57,933 nt of DNA, from the NCBI RefSeq assembly GCF_014638995.1, contig NZ_BMFR01000020.1:1-57933 (forward strand), written 5' to 3'. Both the position numbers and the translations under genes were made by a program. The notes beneath the pieces were generated by a model. It was not told where the DNA came from. It searched no databases and worked only from the letters and a program-made list of their open reading frames with translations. Of the stretch, positions 28,089 to 36,065 are shown piece after piece (position 1 is the first letter of the stretch; the number at the start of each line of letters is the position of its first letter). This DNA comes from Virgibacillus oceani. Its GTDB lineage: Bacteria > Bacillota > Bacilli > Bacillales > Amphibacillaceae.

Positions 28089-28301
28089 GGGGCAAAAGGG
28101 CAACGTAAAATGCAAAATTTACGTCGCATTTTACGTCAACTATGTATTAAGATCCCCCCGCTGGAAATGTAACGTTTCAACCATCCAATATTTAATCGTT
28201 CGTCTTTTGAGTAAACGTTTTAGTTATGTCTAAAGCCTTATTGTTTGAAAAAAACGAAGACGGGAATCTATCTATATCATGCTTTTTAGGAGGAAAAAAA
28301 G

Positions 28302-29018
28302 ATGATGTATTATACTTCAGAACTCAAAGATTACAGAATTGATGCGACTGATGGAGAAATGGGGAAAATTCAAGATCTTTACTTTGATGATCATAGCTGG
28401 GCAATCCGGTATGCGATTATTGATACAAGAAAATGGTTACCGGGCAGGAATGTATATTTATCACCAACTTCATTTGTAAAGCTCAACGAAATGGAGAAGC
28501 TGGTGGAAGTTAGTTATGATAAGGGAACGATTAGGAACAGTCCGTCTATTCCAGATAATCAGCCACTGACTAGGGATACCGAATCTACCCTAACTGGTTA
28601 TTATGGATGGAGCAGATATTGGTTTGGCACGATGCTATGGGGAGCGCAGGATCGTCCATTTGCACCATTCGCCGATCATGCTTCCGAGAGAAGTGAATTT
28701 ACAAATGAATTACAGTCATACGAAAATACGGAATATGATTTACGCAGTGAAGCTGATGCAATAGGAATGAAGGTACATGCAAGCGATGGGAAATTAGGTG
28801 TCATTGATGACATGATTGTTGATGATGAATACTGGAAAATACGCTACCTAGTATTAAAATCGGCAGAGGTCCCAGTTGAAACCTATTATCTGTTAGAAGC
28901 AGATTCTATTCAATCAGCTGATTGGCTGGAAAAGGATATCTATGTTGATTATACAGTAGATTCATTAAAACAACGAAAACGTTTTGAAGGAAAAAAAGAT
29001 ATTATAAAAAGCTTATAA
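28302..29018 (+). CDS. PRC-barrel domain protein
   Basis: A 238-residue protein with two PRC-barrel domains: about 3-72 (YRIDATDGEMGKIQDLYFDD) and about 150-225 (GMKVHASDGKLGVIDDMIVD). Each has the DG..G.I.D.Y.DD pattern, joined by a linker with WSRYWFG. Such proteins are soluble, often stress related, and the fold is shared with RimM and photosynthetic reaction centre H chain; a precise role is not known. The ATG pair at 28302/28305 is preceded by AGGAGG. It is a single gene with its own terminator. Confidence 0.82.
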   Translation: MMYYTSELKDYRIDATDGEMGKIQDLYFDDHSWAIRYAIIDTRKWLPGRNVYLSPTSFVKLNEMEKLVEVSYDKGTIRNSPSIPDNQPLTRDTESTLTGYYGWSRYWFGTMLWGAQDRPFAPFADHASERSEFTNELQSYENTEYDLRSEADAIGMKVHASDGKLGVIDDMIVDDEYWKIRYLVLKSAEVPVETYYLLEADSIQSADWLEKDIYVDYTVDSLKQRKRFEGKKDIIKSL

Positions 29019-29045
29019 GAACGGACACCCATCGGGGATAGACCG

Positions 29046-29077
29046 CCTATGTCAGGTTAAGTGGCATAGGTTTTTTT
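29046..29077 (+). terminator. terminator after PRC-barrel gene
   Basis: CCTATG (29046-29051) pairs with CATAGG (29065-29070), followed by seven T. Confidence 0.75.
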
Positions 29078-29460
29078 ATGCCAAAAAATCGTACTATTTC
29101 ATCCTGATGACTGTTGGTAATGGTATTTTAAAGAAACTGTAAATATTTTGAGATAGCAACGGTACAGGCCATGCGTTAAAATGAATCATATTGACTAAAT
29201 AATAGATAATTTGTATGAAAATTTATAAACAATAGCAAAGTGGTCCGTTTCAACCTGTGGAAATACGCTCAGCAAGCTGACCAATGTGCTTTGCCAATGG
29301 AATATATAGATGATATAGAATACTTAACTCTTAATAAAGATGGTGGATACATCATGGAATATAAATGGATGAATGGAAATATATTTGATAACTTAAAAAC
29401 TACACCCAAAAATAATAGAAATAGAACGAATTTTATAACGGCTGGGGGTGTTAAAGGTTG
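29078..29460. other. intergenic region upstream of sigI
   Basis: A gap of 383 bases before sigI. It contains a 73-codon open frame from GTG 29240 that lacks a ribosome binding site and which I do not accept as a gene. ACACCC at 29402-29407 and CGAA at 29427-29430 could be parts of an autoregulated sigma-I promoter, but the spacing is not confirmed. Confidence 0.4.
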
Positions 29461-30189
29461 ATGAGCAGTCAGTCATTAAAAGAAAAATCCCTCGAAGAAA
29501 TGATTACCTCAGCTCAAAACGGGGACGAGTTAACGCAAAATTATCTTTTAAAGACATATCAACCGTTTATTGCTAAATGTGTGTCGGAAGTGTGCAAACG
29601 TTATATCGATCCAAAGAAAGATGATGAATTCAGTATAGGTCTGTCTGCTTTTAATGAAGCCATACTGTCCTATTCATCTGATAGAGGGAGTTCTTTTTTA
29701 TCATTTGCGAAACTGGTCGTGAAGCGTAAAGTGATTGATTACATTCGCTATGTACAAAAAACTCCAATCGCTGCATCATTGGACGAAACGTATGATGAAG
29801 AGCAGATGGAAAATCCAACTGAAATTGTCGCTGTTAAAGAAATTTATCAGCGGGAACAAGAGGCATGGTATCGCAGGGAAGAGATCGCTGATTTCAAAGA
29901 AAAGCTAAAAGGATATAAATTAACATTGGCCGAACTTACTGAATCTTCACCTAAGCATAGGGATGCCCGTGATTCAGCGGTACATACGGCAAGAATCCTT
30001 TTTGATGATGAGAACCTGCGCGAATTTGTGCATAGAAAGAAAAAACTTCCTATTAAAGAACTTGTTAAAAAGGTCGATGTCAGTAAAAAAACGTTAGAGC
30101 GAAACCGAAAATACATTTTGGCGATATTTATTGTACTTAGTGAGGATTATGTATATCTTAAGGACTATCTCAAGGGGGTGGGTCAGTGA
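29461..30189 (+). CDS. sigI: RNA polymerase sigma factor SigI
   Basis: A 242-residue alternative sigma factor of the SigI group, linked in B. subtilis to heat and envelope stress. The region-2 motif is visible in FNEAILSYSSDRGSSFLSFA followed by LVVKRKVIDYIRY. The C-terminal part (LPIKELVKKVDVSKKTLERN) is the SigI-type DNA-binding helix-turn-helix. ATG 29461 follows GGGGGTG; an in-frame TTG one codon earlier is possible. Its stop overlaps the GTG of rsgI, so the anti-sigma factor is made together with it. Confidence 0.92.
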   Translation: MSSQSLKEKSLEEMITSAQNGDELTQNYLLKTYQPFIAKCVSEVCKRYIDPKKDDEFSIGLSAFNEAILSYSSDRGSSFLSFAKLVVKRKVIDYIRYVQKTPIAASLDETYDEEQMENPTEIVAVKEIYQREQEAWYRREEIADFKEKLKGYKLTLAELTESSPKHRDARDSAVHTARILFDDENLREFVHRKKKLPIKELVKKVDVSKKTLERNRKYILAIFIVLSEDYVYLKDYLKGVGQ

Positions 30190-31340
30190 AAAAAGCGATA
30201 GTAATGGAAAAACATCGCCGATACACAATTGTGTTGACGCAGGATGGGAATTTTCAAAAAGCAAAACCGGTAAAAAACGCTGCGGTTGGTGCTGAAGTTT
30301 CCTATGAAATATATAAAGAAAACGAACATTTACTATTCTTTTTTCATCCCAGTAAAGTAAATAAATCCTTTCGACTAATTGCAATGGCCTGTTTGCTGTT
30401 ATTAATTGTGATGCCTTTTTATTTTATATCAAACTCAAGCAAAACGTATGCCTATGTAAATGTCGATATTAATCCCAGTATCGAGCTGGAGATTGGTGAG
30501 GATTTAAAGGTACGCTCTATATTGCCGTTAAACGATGATGCTAAGAAATTAGTGAAAGAATTAACGCATTATAAGAGTAAGCCATTGGATGAAGTTTTAT
30601 CTGATATTATGGATAAAAGTGAAGAAAAAGGGTTAATAAAAAATGGAAAGAATGTGTTAGTCGGGGTCAGTTATGTTGATAGCAATACCCATAAGAGATC
30701 TGTATTAAATACGATTGACAGCTATTTTCTTGACCATCATACAGACTGGAAAACAGCAACATTTAGTGTTCCAAAAGAGATACGTGAAAATGCAAAGGAA
30801 CAGGAAACATCAATGAACAAATTGATGGCCGAATCTTTTAGAGAAGAAAATTCATTGAATGACGATACGGATATTAGCAAACAGGACCAAGTAAATGATG
30901 AGGAAAAAGCAATTATAAATTCTTTCTATAATAATAGGTCTGATAATGCGGATCCGGTTGATTCAAAGGAAAAGTCTGAAAAGGCCAGTGAAAAAGCTTC
31001 CGAGGAAAAACAGCATTCAAGTAAACACAAAGAAAAAAATGGTCAATTAAATTCAAATCAGAAAAATTCAGTTAAACAAGTAAAAGCAAATAATGGCAAA
31101 GGAAATGCCAAAGCGAAGAAAATGAGAGAAACTCGTGTTAAACATAATAAAGGCAAAAACAATAACCATAAGAAAAAAGCCAATCAAAAACATAAGAAAT
31201 ATAAACATAACAAGCATGATAATGGAAAGCATAAAGGTAAAAACAAAGGTAAACATAAAGGGAATTATCATAAAAAACATCATGATCAAGGACATAACAA
31301 ACATAAAAATAAACGCAATCACGGACACGGTCACCGCTAA
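30186..31340 (+). CDS. rsgI: anti-sigma-I factor RsgI with His/Lys-rich tail
   Basis: A 384-residue transmembrane anti-sigma factor. The cytoplasmic N-terminal domain (about 1-60) binds SigI, a single helix (about 63-82) spans the membrane, and the first extracellular part has the conserved YAYVNVDINPSIELEI region. Residues from about 230 are low complexity; the last 95 or so are almost only Lys, His, Asn and Gly (HKGKNKGKHKGN, NHGHGHR). The start is GTG overlapping the sigI stop. The tail may bind metals, polyanions or the wall, which is a guess; RsgI C-termini vary widely between species. A strong terminator follows. Confidence 0.9.
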   Translation: MKKAIVMEKHRRYTIVLTQDGNFQKAKPVKNAAVGAEVSYEIYKENEHLLFFFHPSKVNKSFRLIAMACLLLLIVMPFYFISNSSKTYAYVNVDINPSIELEIGEDLKVRSILPLNDDAKKLVKELTHYKSKPLDEVLSDIMDKSEEKGLIKNGKNVLVGVSYVDSNTHKRSVLNTIDSYFLDHHTDWKTATFSVPKEIRENAKEQETSMNKLMAESFREENSLNDDTDISKQDQVNDEEKAIINSFYNNRSDNADPVDSKEKSEKASEKASEEKQHSSKHKEKNGQLNSNQKNSVKQVKANNGKGNAKAKKMRETRVKHNKGKNNNHKKKANQKHKKYKHNKHDNGKHKGKNKGKHKGNYHKKHHDQGHNKHKNKRNHGHGHR

Positions 31341-31395
31341 AATTAAATATTGGCTGCACAAAAGTCGAATTATAATTTTATGTGAGTATAAAAAT

Positions 31396-31426
31396 GGGAA
31401 TGCACCAATTGGTGCATTCCCTTTTT
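31396..31426. terminator. bidirectional terminator between rsgI and yhdB
   Basis: GGGAATGCACC (31396-31406) pairs perfectly with its complement at 31411-31421 around a 4-nt loop, with A-run and T-run flanks. Confidence 0.9.
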
Positions 31427-31661
31427 AAACCTCCATTATCGCGGTTGGGGTATATTTCATTGCATGGTCAATGTAATAAAGCAAATTGTCATGGCTTTCA
31501 AGAATTTTTGTTTCATCAAGTGAGTAGTGGTATGCATGAAGGAAATTTTGGATTTTCTTTGAAAGCATATCATCATTTGTGCGAACCATCAGTACCAATA
31601 AATCATCCCATTGTCCCCACAGCGTATAGTATAGGGCTTTATCATAATCCGGTATATCCAT
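31425..31661 (-). CDS. yhdB: YhdB-like small protein
   Basis: A 78-residue protein matching the YhdB family of Bacillus in length and in the opening pattern (DYDKALYYTLWGQWDDLLVLM). No motif gives a function; the family is uncharacterised. ATG has GGAGG 8 nt upstream. It is a single gene converging on rsgI. Confidence 0.72.
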   Translation of the reverse strand: MDIPDYDKALYYTLWGQWDDLLVLMVRTNDDMLSKKIQNFLHAYHYSLDETKILESHDNLLYYIDHAMKYTPTAIMEV

Positions 31662-31771
31662 TTATTTATCCTCCTTCAAATAAAGGATTAACTGTAGTTT
31701 CCCCGATATTTATTTATATTGTCTGACACAAAAATGGTGTGTTTGCCAAAAAAAGGTTTATTTACATTAAA

Positions 31772-31800
31772 GAATAAAAATAAGTTGCTGTAACATACTA
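31772..31800 (+). promoter_or_regulatory. sigma-G-type promoter of the YhcN-like lipoprotein gene
   Basis: GAATA (31772-31776), exactly 17 nt, then CATACTA (31794-31800). Both boxes are ideal for forespore sigma factors (sigma-G, possibly sigma-F). It is 31 nt upstream of the start codon. Confidence 0.75.
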
Positions 31801-31830
31801 AAATCAAACTAACAAGGAGGAATGGAACAA

Positions 31831-32496
31831 ATGAAATGGAAGTTATTAAGTATTGGTATGGCAACAATGTTAACATTAGTAGCGTGTGGGAATAATGGCA
31901 ATGATCAGGGGCAGCCGAACGATAATGATTTAAATACAGAACAAACACGATATAACAATACGGCAGATGATACAAATGATCGTCAGCCGCTAAGAAATGT
32001 TGAGAATGACGACAATCAGGATATGAACAACAATAATAACAATCGATATGAAGTAGCTGAGGAAGCAGCCGATAAAATTACAAATCAAATTAAAGAAATC
32101 AACAATGCGTATGTATTGACAACTGAAAATAATGCATATGTTGCTGCTGAATTAGATACCAACAATGATAACGGTACTAACAATAATAATGCTGACAATA
32201 ATACTAATATGAACAATAATAATGCTAACAATAATAATGGCATCAATAACAACGGTATCAATAACAATGGTAATGATAACGGTGATGAACTGACTGACGA
32301 AGTGAAAAAGCAAATTTCGGATATCGTAAAATCGGTTGACAAGGATATTGACAATGTTTATGTCTCTACAAATCCTGACTTTGTTGATTTGACAAATAAC
32401 TATGCAAATGACGCTGGAAATGGTGAACCAGTCGAAGGATTTTTTGATCAAATCGGCAATATGATTGAACGAATCTTCCCACAGGATAAAAGATAA
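31831..32496 (+). CDS. sporulation lipoprotein, YhcN/YlaJ family
   Basis: A 221-residue lipoprotein. The signal peptide ends in the lipobox LVAC (Cys19). Two conserved pieces of the YhcN/YlaJ domain (residues about 68-100, VAEEAADKITNQIKEINNAYV, and about 150-185, VKKQISDIVKSVDKDIDNVYVST) are separated by an Asn-rich insertion (about 105-148). Family members sit in the spore inner membrane or affect outgrowth. I choose ATG 31831 because AAGGAGG lies 10 nt upstream; the earlier ATG is only 1 nt from that site. The sigma-G-type promoter supports forespore expression. Confidence 0.82.
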   Translation: MKWKLLSIGMATMLTLVACGNNGNDQGQPNDNDLNTEQTRYNNTADDTNDRQPLRNVENDDNQDMNNNNNNRYEVAEEAADKITNQIKEINNAYVLTTENNAYVAAELDTNNDNGTNNNNADNNTNMNNNNANNNNGINNNGINNNGNDNGDELTDEVKKQISDIVKSVDKDIDNVYVSTNPDFVDLTNNYANDAGNGEPVEGFFDQIGNMIERIFPQDKR

Positions 32497-32537
32497 TCGT
32501 TAGCAAAATTAAAAACGAGTGCTTACACGCTAGTACC

Positions 32538-32583
32538 ACCCTCAAAGGTTAGAGCAGAAAACTAACTTTTGGGGGTCTTTTAT
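32538..32583 (+). terminator. terminator after YhcN-like gene
   Basis: ACCCTCAAAGGTTAG (32538-32552) pairs with CTAACTTTTGGGGGT (32562-32576) with a few wobble pairs, followed by CTTTTATT. Confidence 0.75.
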
Positions 32584-32603
32584 TGTTAGATCGTAAATTA
32601 AAT

Positions 32604-32645
32604 CCCATTCCTGATCACCGTTCGTGACTGCTCTTAGCGAATGGG
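32604..32645 (+). other. structured hairpin upstream of yrrT
   Basis: CCCATTC (32604-32610) pairs with GAATGGG (32639-32645), enclosing TCAC/GTGA (32615-32618, 32624-32627). No T-run. It is upstream of the yrrT promoter, so not part of that leader; role unknown. Confidence 0.45.
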
Positions 32646-32689
32646 CAGCTTAGTCAAAAATCTTCTTAATTAGCATACAAAAGGGATCT

Positions 32690-32718
32690 TTGAATTTACC
32701 GTAAACATATGCTATAGT
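32690..32718 (+). promoter_or_regulatory. sigma-A promoter of yrrT-luxS-mccAB
   Basis: TTGAAT (32690-32695), a 17-nt spacer and TATAGT (32713-32718), giving a start near 32725. Confidence 0.65.
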
Positions 32719-32726
32719 TTTACATA

Positions 32727-32752
32727 TAATTCTTACTAATCATAGTGAATTA
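32727..32752 (+). promoter_or_regulatory. CymR-like operator
   Basis: TAATTC (32727-32732) and GAATTA (32747-32752) form an inverted repeat right after the likely transcription start; the right half (CATAGTGAATTA) resembles the ATAGGAATTA half-site of CymR, the cysteine repressor known to control the yrrT operon in B. subtilis. The match is partial. Confidence 0.45.
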
Positions 32753-32788
32753 CTATGCTTTAATATATTGGGTGGAGTTGAGCATACA

Positions 32789-33427
32789 ATGGGACGTGAA
32801 TTTCTTGACATTTTTGAGGATTGGGCGGAAAAGTATGATGACAGTGTAGCGGGAATTGACCCTCAATACAAAGAGGTTTTCGCACAGTATGATACAATAT
32901 TGAATGAGGTATCTAAACATGCAAAAGGTATCGTTCTTGAGTTTGGTGTGGGTACTGGTAATCTAACTGAAAAGCTGTTGAAAAGCGGAAAAAAGGTGTA
33001 TGGGATCGAACCATCAAGACCTATGCGTGAATTAGCAGTACAGAAAATTCCTGCCCTTGACGTAAAGGATGGCGATTTTATAGATTTTCCGGAAACAGCT
33101 GATCCAATTGAGTCTATTGTCAGCAGCTATGCATTTCATCATTTAACCGATTCGGAAAAGGCTATTGCTATAGAAAAATATGCCTCAATGCTTCCAGAAT
33201 ATGGTAAGGTCATTTTCGCGGATACAATGTTTGAATCCGATCAAGCAAAGGAAAAGGCTATAAAAGACGCCGAGGCAAAAGGATATAGTGAATTGGCAGA
33301 GGATTTGAAAAGAGAATATTATCCAACAACTGGGGTTTTAGAAAGTATTTTTATTAGTAATGGATTTAACGTGACGTTTCAGCAAATGAATGATTTTGTT
33401 TGGTTGGTAATTGCTAATAAAAGATAA
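32789..33427 (+). CDS. yrrT: SAM-dependent methyltransferase YrrT
   Basis: A 212-residue class I methyltransferase of the YrrT type. The SAM-binding motif is [16 protein letters not shown] (motif I), followed by VYGIEPS and [13 protein letters not shown], which is characteristic. ATG 32789 ([12 protein letters not shown]) matches the family N-terminus and has GGGTGGAG upstream. In B. subtilis it heads the yrrT-mtnN-mccA-mccB operon for methionine-to-cysteine conversion; it is thought to produce S-adenosylhomocysteine from SAM. Here luxS follows in place of mtnN. Confidence 0.88.
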   Translation: MGREFLDIFEDWAEKYDDSVAGIDPQYKEVFAQYDTILNEVSKHAKGIVLEFGVGTGNLTEKLLKSGKKVYGIEPSRPMRELAVQKIPALDVKDGDFIDFPETADPIESIVSSYAFHHLTDSEKAIAIEKYASMLPEYGKVIFADTMFESDQAKEKAIKDAEAKGYSELAEDLKREYYPTTGVLESIFISNGFNVTFQQMNDFVWLVIANKR

Positions 33428-33446
33428 ATACAAGGGAGCGATTATA

Positions 33447-33908
33447 ATGGCAAAAAAAATGAATGTAGAAAGCTTTAATCTAGATCATACAAAGGTAAAA
33501 GCACCATATGTCCGTTTGGTAGGGGTAACAGAAGGTGCAAGTGGTGATAAAGTATACAAGTATGATATTCGTTTTAAACAACCTAATAAAGAACATATGG
33601 ATATGCCAGGATTGCATTCGATTGAGCATCTAATGGCTGAGAATATTCGCAATCACATGGATAATGTACTGGATATCGGTCCAATGGGCTGTCAAACTGG
33701 TTTTTATTTAGCTATTCTTAACAATGATAATTATGAACAGGTTTTAGATACGCTTGAAAAAACACTTCATGATGTTTTGGAGGCAAATGAAGTACCAGCC
33801 TGCAATGAAGTGCAATGCGGATGGGCGGCAAATCATAGTTTGGAAGGTGCTAAGGAAATTGCAAAAGAGATGCTTGAGCACCGTAATGAATGGCATGAAG
33901 TTTTTTAA
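33447..33908 (+). CDS. luxS: S-ribosylhomocysteine lyase
   Basis: A 153-residue LuxS, which splits S-ribosylhomocysteine into homocysteine and the AI-2 precursor DPD. Metal ligands are visible as His57 and His61 (HSIEH) and Cys124 (QCGWA); the catalytic Cys82 is in MGCQTGFYL and Glu60 is in the metal motif. The start [10 protein letters not shown] at 33447 has AAGGGAG upstream. Lying between yrrT and mccA, it supplies homocysteine to the transsulfuration enzymes downstream. AI-2 release is a likely by-product. Confidence 0.95.
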   Translation: MAKKMNVESFNLDHTKVKAPYVRLVGVTEGASGDKVYKYDIRFKQPNKEHMDMPGLHSIEHLMAENIRNHMDNVLDIGPMGCQTGFYLAILNNDNYEQVLDTLEKTLHDVLEANEVPACNEVQCGWAANHSLEGAKEIAKEMLEHRNEWHEVF

Positions 33909-33923
33909 CTAAGAGGAGATAAC

Positions 33924-34859
33924 ATGGCGATATATCGATCAATAAAAGAATTAATCGGCCAAACCCCTTTGCTTGAAATTACAAAGTTCAATCTTCCTGA
34001 TGGGATAAAACTATATGCAAAACTGGAATTTTATAATCCAGGCGGGAGTGTGAAGGATCGGCTTGGACAGGAATTAATAGCCGATGCATTAGCAAGTGGT
34101 ACAATCAAAGAGGGCGGCACAATTATCGAACCAACAGCTGGTAATACAGGGATTGGCTTGGCACTTGCTGCGTTAGACAAAAACCTTTCCGTCATTTTTT
34201 GTGTGCCGGAGCACTTTAGTCAGGAAAAACAATTGATTATGCAGGCTCTTGGCGCAAAAATAGTTCACACACCTCGTGAGGCTGGCATAGTGGGTGCTAT
34301 TGATAAAACGAAGCAATTAGTAAGTGAGATACCAAATAGTTTTTCACCACAGCAATTTGGAAATCCAGCAAATCCCAGAACGTATTATAAGACGCTCGCA
34401 CCTGAAATATGGAATGACCTTAATGGCGATATAGACGTATTTGTTGCGGGTGCCGGTTCTGGAGGTACTTTTATGGGAAGTGCTCACTATTTAAAGGAAC
34501 AAAAAGCAACGATAAAAACAGTCATCGTTGAACCAGAGGGATCAATTATTGCTGGTGGAGAACCTGGACCACATGAAACAGAAGGTATTGGAATGGAGTT
34601 TTTACCCGATTACATGGACCGTTCATACATGGATGCCGTGCATACGGTTTCGGATAAACACGCATTTGATATGGTAGTGCAATTAGCCGAACGAGAAGGA
34701 CTGCTTGTAGGGAGTTCATCCGGCTCAGCAATGTATGCCGCTTTACAGGAAGCGAAACAAGCAGAGCCAGGTACAACGATTGTTACTGTATTTCCGGATG
34801 GCAGTGATCGATATTTAAGTAAAAATATATACCCTGGGGTTGTAGATGGAGGAGAATAA
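33924..34859 (+). CDS. mccA: O-acetylserine-dependent cystathionine beta-synthase
   Basis: A 311-residue PLP enzyme of the cysteine synthase fold. Lys44 in GGSVKDRLG should bind PLP, and the phosphate loop is GAGSGGTFMGS. Sequence context (with mccB and yrrT) favours MccA, which condenses homocysteine with O-acetylserine to cystathionine, over ordinary CysK. It begins 15 nt after luxS with GAGGAG upstream, and ends one base before the mccB start. Confidence 0.9.
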   Translation: MAIYRSIKELIGQTPLLEITKFNLPDGIKLYAKLEFYNPGGSVKDRLGQELIADALASGTIKEGGTIIEPTAGNTGIGLALAALDKNLSVIFCVPEHFSQEKQLIMQALGAKIVHTPREAGIVGAIDKTKQLVSEIPNSFSPQQFGNPANPRTYYKTLAPEIWNDLNGDIDVFVAGAGSGGTFMGSAHYLKEQKATIKTVIVEPEGSIIAGGEPGPHETEGIGMEFLPDYMDRSYMDAVHTVSDKHAFDMVVQLAEREGLLVGSSSGSAMYAALQEAKQAEPGTTIVTVFPDGSDRYLSKNIYPGVVDGGE

Positions 34860-34860
34860 T

Positions 34861-35997
34861 ATGCGACGAAAAACAAAAATGATACATGGCGGCGTAACAG
34901 GTGACGAGCAGACAGGTGCAGTTTCGGTGCCGATTTATCAAGTCAGTACGTATAAACAAGATAGTGTTGGCAACCATCGTGGCTATGAGTATTCCAGAAC
35001 TGGAAATCCGACAAGAGCAGCACTTGAATCAGTCATAGCAGATTTGGAAAATGGTAAGGCAGGATTTGCTTTTGGCTCGGGGATGGCTGCAATATCAACG
35101 GTTATGATGTTGTTGGATTCTGGCGATCATATTGTTATGACCGATGATGTCTATGGAGGAACTTATCGTTTAATGACGAAAGTATTGAATCGTTTTAATT
35201 TAAACCATTCTTATGTAGATACAAGCTATCCTGAAAAAGCAGAAGCTGCTATAACCGATAAAACGAAGGCATTGTATGTGGAGACACCGACCAATCCACT
35301 GTTAAAAATAACAGACATAGCTAAAATGGCTGAGATTGCAAAAAAACATGACTTATTATTAATTGTTGATAATACATTTGCAACACCATACTGGCAGCAG
35401 CCATTAGATCTTGGTGCAGATATTGTTTTACACAGTGCGACAAAATATATTGGTGGGCACAGTGATGTAGTAGCGGGACTTGTTGCCGTTCATTCTTCAG
35501 AGTTGGCGGAGCGTATACATTTTATTCAAAACTCTGTTGGCGGAGTGCTGGGACCACAGGATTCCTGGTTATTGATGCGGGGAATTAAAACGCTTGCCTT
35601 AAGAATGGAAGCGATTGAGGCAAACACTAAAAAAATCGTGGAATTTTTACAAGGGCATGATCAGGTGTCATCAATTTACTATCCTGGTCTTTCTGATCAT
35701 CGTGGACATGATATAGCTTTGGGGCAGGCACAAGGTTTTGGTGGAATGATTTCGTTTGATGTGGGCAGTGGAGAACGTGCTGAAAAAGTGCTTAAGACGG
35801 TTAAGTATTTTACATTGGCAGAAAGTCTTGGGGCTGTTGAAAGCCTAATTTCCCTCCCTGCAAAAATGACACACGCATCCATTCCTGCAGATAGAAGGGC
35901 CGAACTGGGAATTACTGATGGACTGATCCGTATATCTGTTGGTATTGAGGATAGCGAGGATTTGGTTGAAGATTTGAAACAAGCGTTGAACGAATAG
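34861..35997 (+). CDS. mccB: cystathionine gamma-lyase
   Basis: A 378-residue PLP enzyme of the Cys/Met metabolism family that cleaves cystathionine to cysteine, completing reverse transsulfuration. Lys195 in HSATKYIGGHSD is the PLP lysine; the AESLGAVESLI and GLIRISVGIED motifs near the C-terminus are typical. I choose ATG 34861 (MRRKTKMIHGG) with GGAGGAG 6 nt upstream. It is the last gene of the operon and is followed by a terminator. Confidence 0.93.
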   Translation: MRRKTKMIHGGVTGDEQTGAVSVPIYQVSTYKQDSVGNHRGYEYSRTGNPTRAALESVIADLENGKAGFAFGSGMAAISTVMMLLDSGDHIVMTDDVYGGTYRLMTKVLNRFNLNHSYVDTSYPEKAEAAITDKTKALYVETPTNPLLKITDIAKMAEIAKKHDLLLIVDNTFATPYWQQPLDLGADIVLHSATKYIGGHSDVVAGLVAVHSSELAERIHFIQNSVGGVLGPQDSWLLMRGIKTLALRMEAIEANTKKIVEFLQGHDQVSSIYYPGLSDHRGHDIALGQAQGFGGMISFDVGSGERAEKVLKTVKYFTLAESLGAVESLISLPAKMTHASIPADRRAELGITDGLIRISVGIEDSEDLVEDLKQALNE

Positions 35998-36006
35998 TTT
36001 ATAAGG

Positions 36007-36035
36007 GGGTGGCCAAGCTGGGCTACTCTCTTTTT
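36007..36035 (+). terminator. terminator after mccB
   Basis: GGGTGGCC (36007-36014) pairs with GGCTACTC (36021-36028) using several G-T pairs, then TCTTTTT. Confidence 0.6.
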
Positions 36036-36065
36036 GTTTGGTGAAGGCTCGAGGGGGGATAGAAG

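Larger units (their letters stand above)
27676..28240 (+). repeat. composite intergenic repeat with inverted inner element (copy E)
   Basis: After the protease stop come the lead-in and terminator (27687-27741), then a TIR CGTAAACTACGACGTAAAT (27775-27793), an AT-rich stretch, the palindrome (27973-28088) and the opposite TIR ATTTACGTCGCATTTTACG (28117-28135), then the common right flank. The palindrome is in the opposite orientation to copies A, C, D and G relative to the terminator. No gene lies inside; the block accounts for most of the 27676-28301 gap. Confidence 0.85.

Noticed and set aside
29240..29461. 73-codon frame upstream of sigI
   Set aside because: GTG start without a Shine-Dalgarno, no recognisable family, and it covers the likely sigI promoter region.
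31068..31361. Hydrophobic minus-strand frames opposite the rsgI tail
   Set aside because: They are the complement of Lys/His/Asn-rich codons, which read as Phe/Leu/Met-rich; no ribosome site.
32085..32451. Minus-strand frames opposite the Asn-rich lipoprotein
   Set aside because: Antisense of AAC/AAT repeats gives Val/Ile/Leu runs; a low-complexity artefact.
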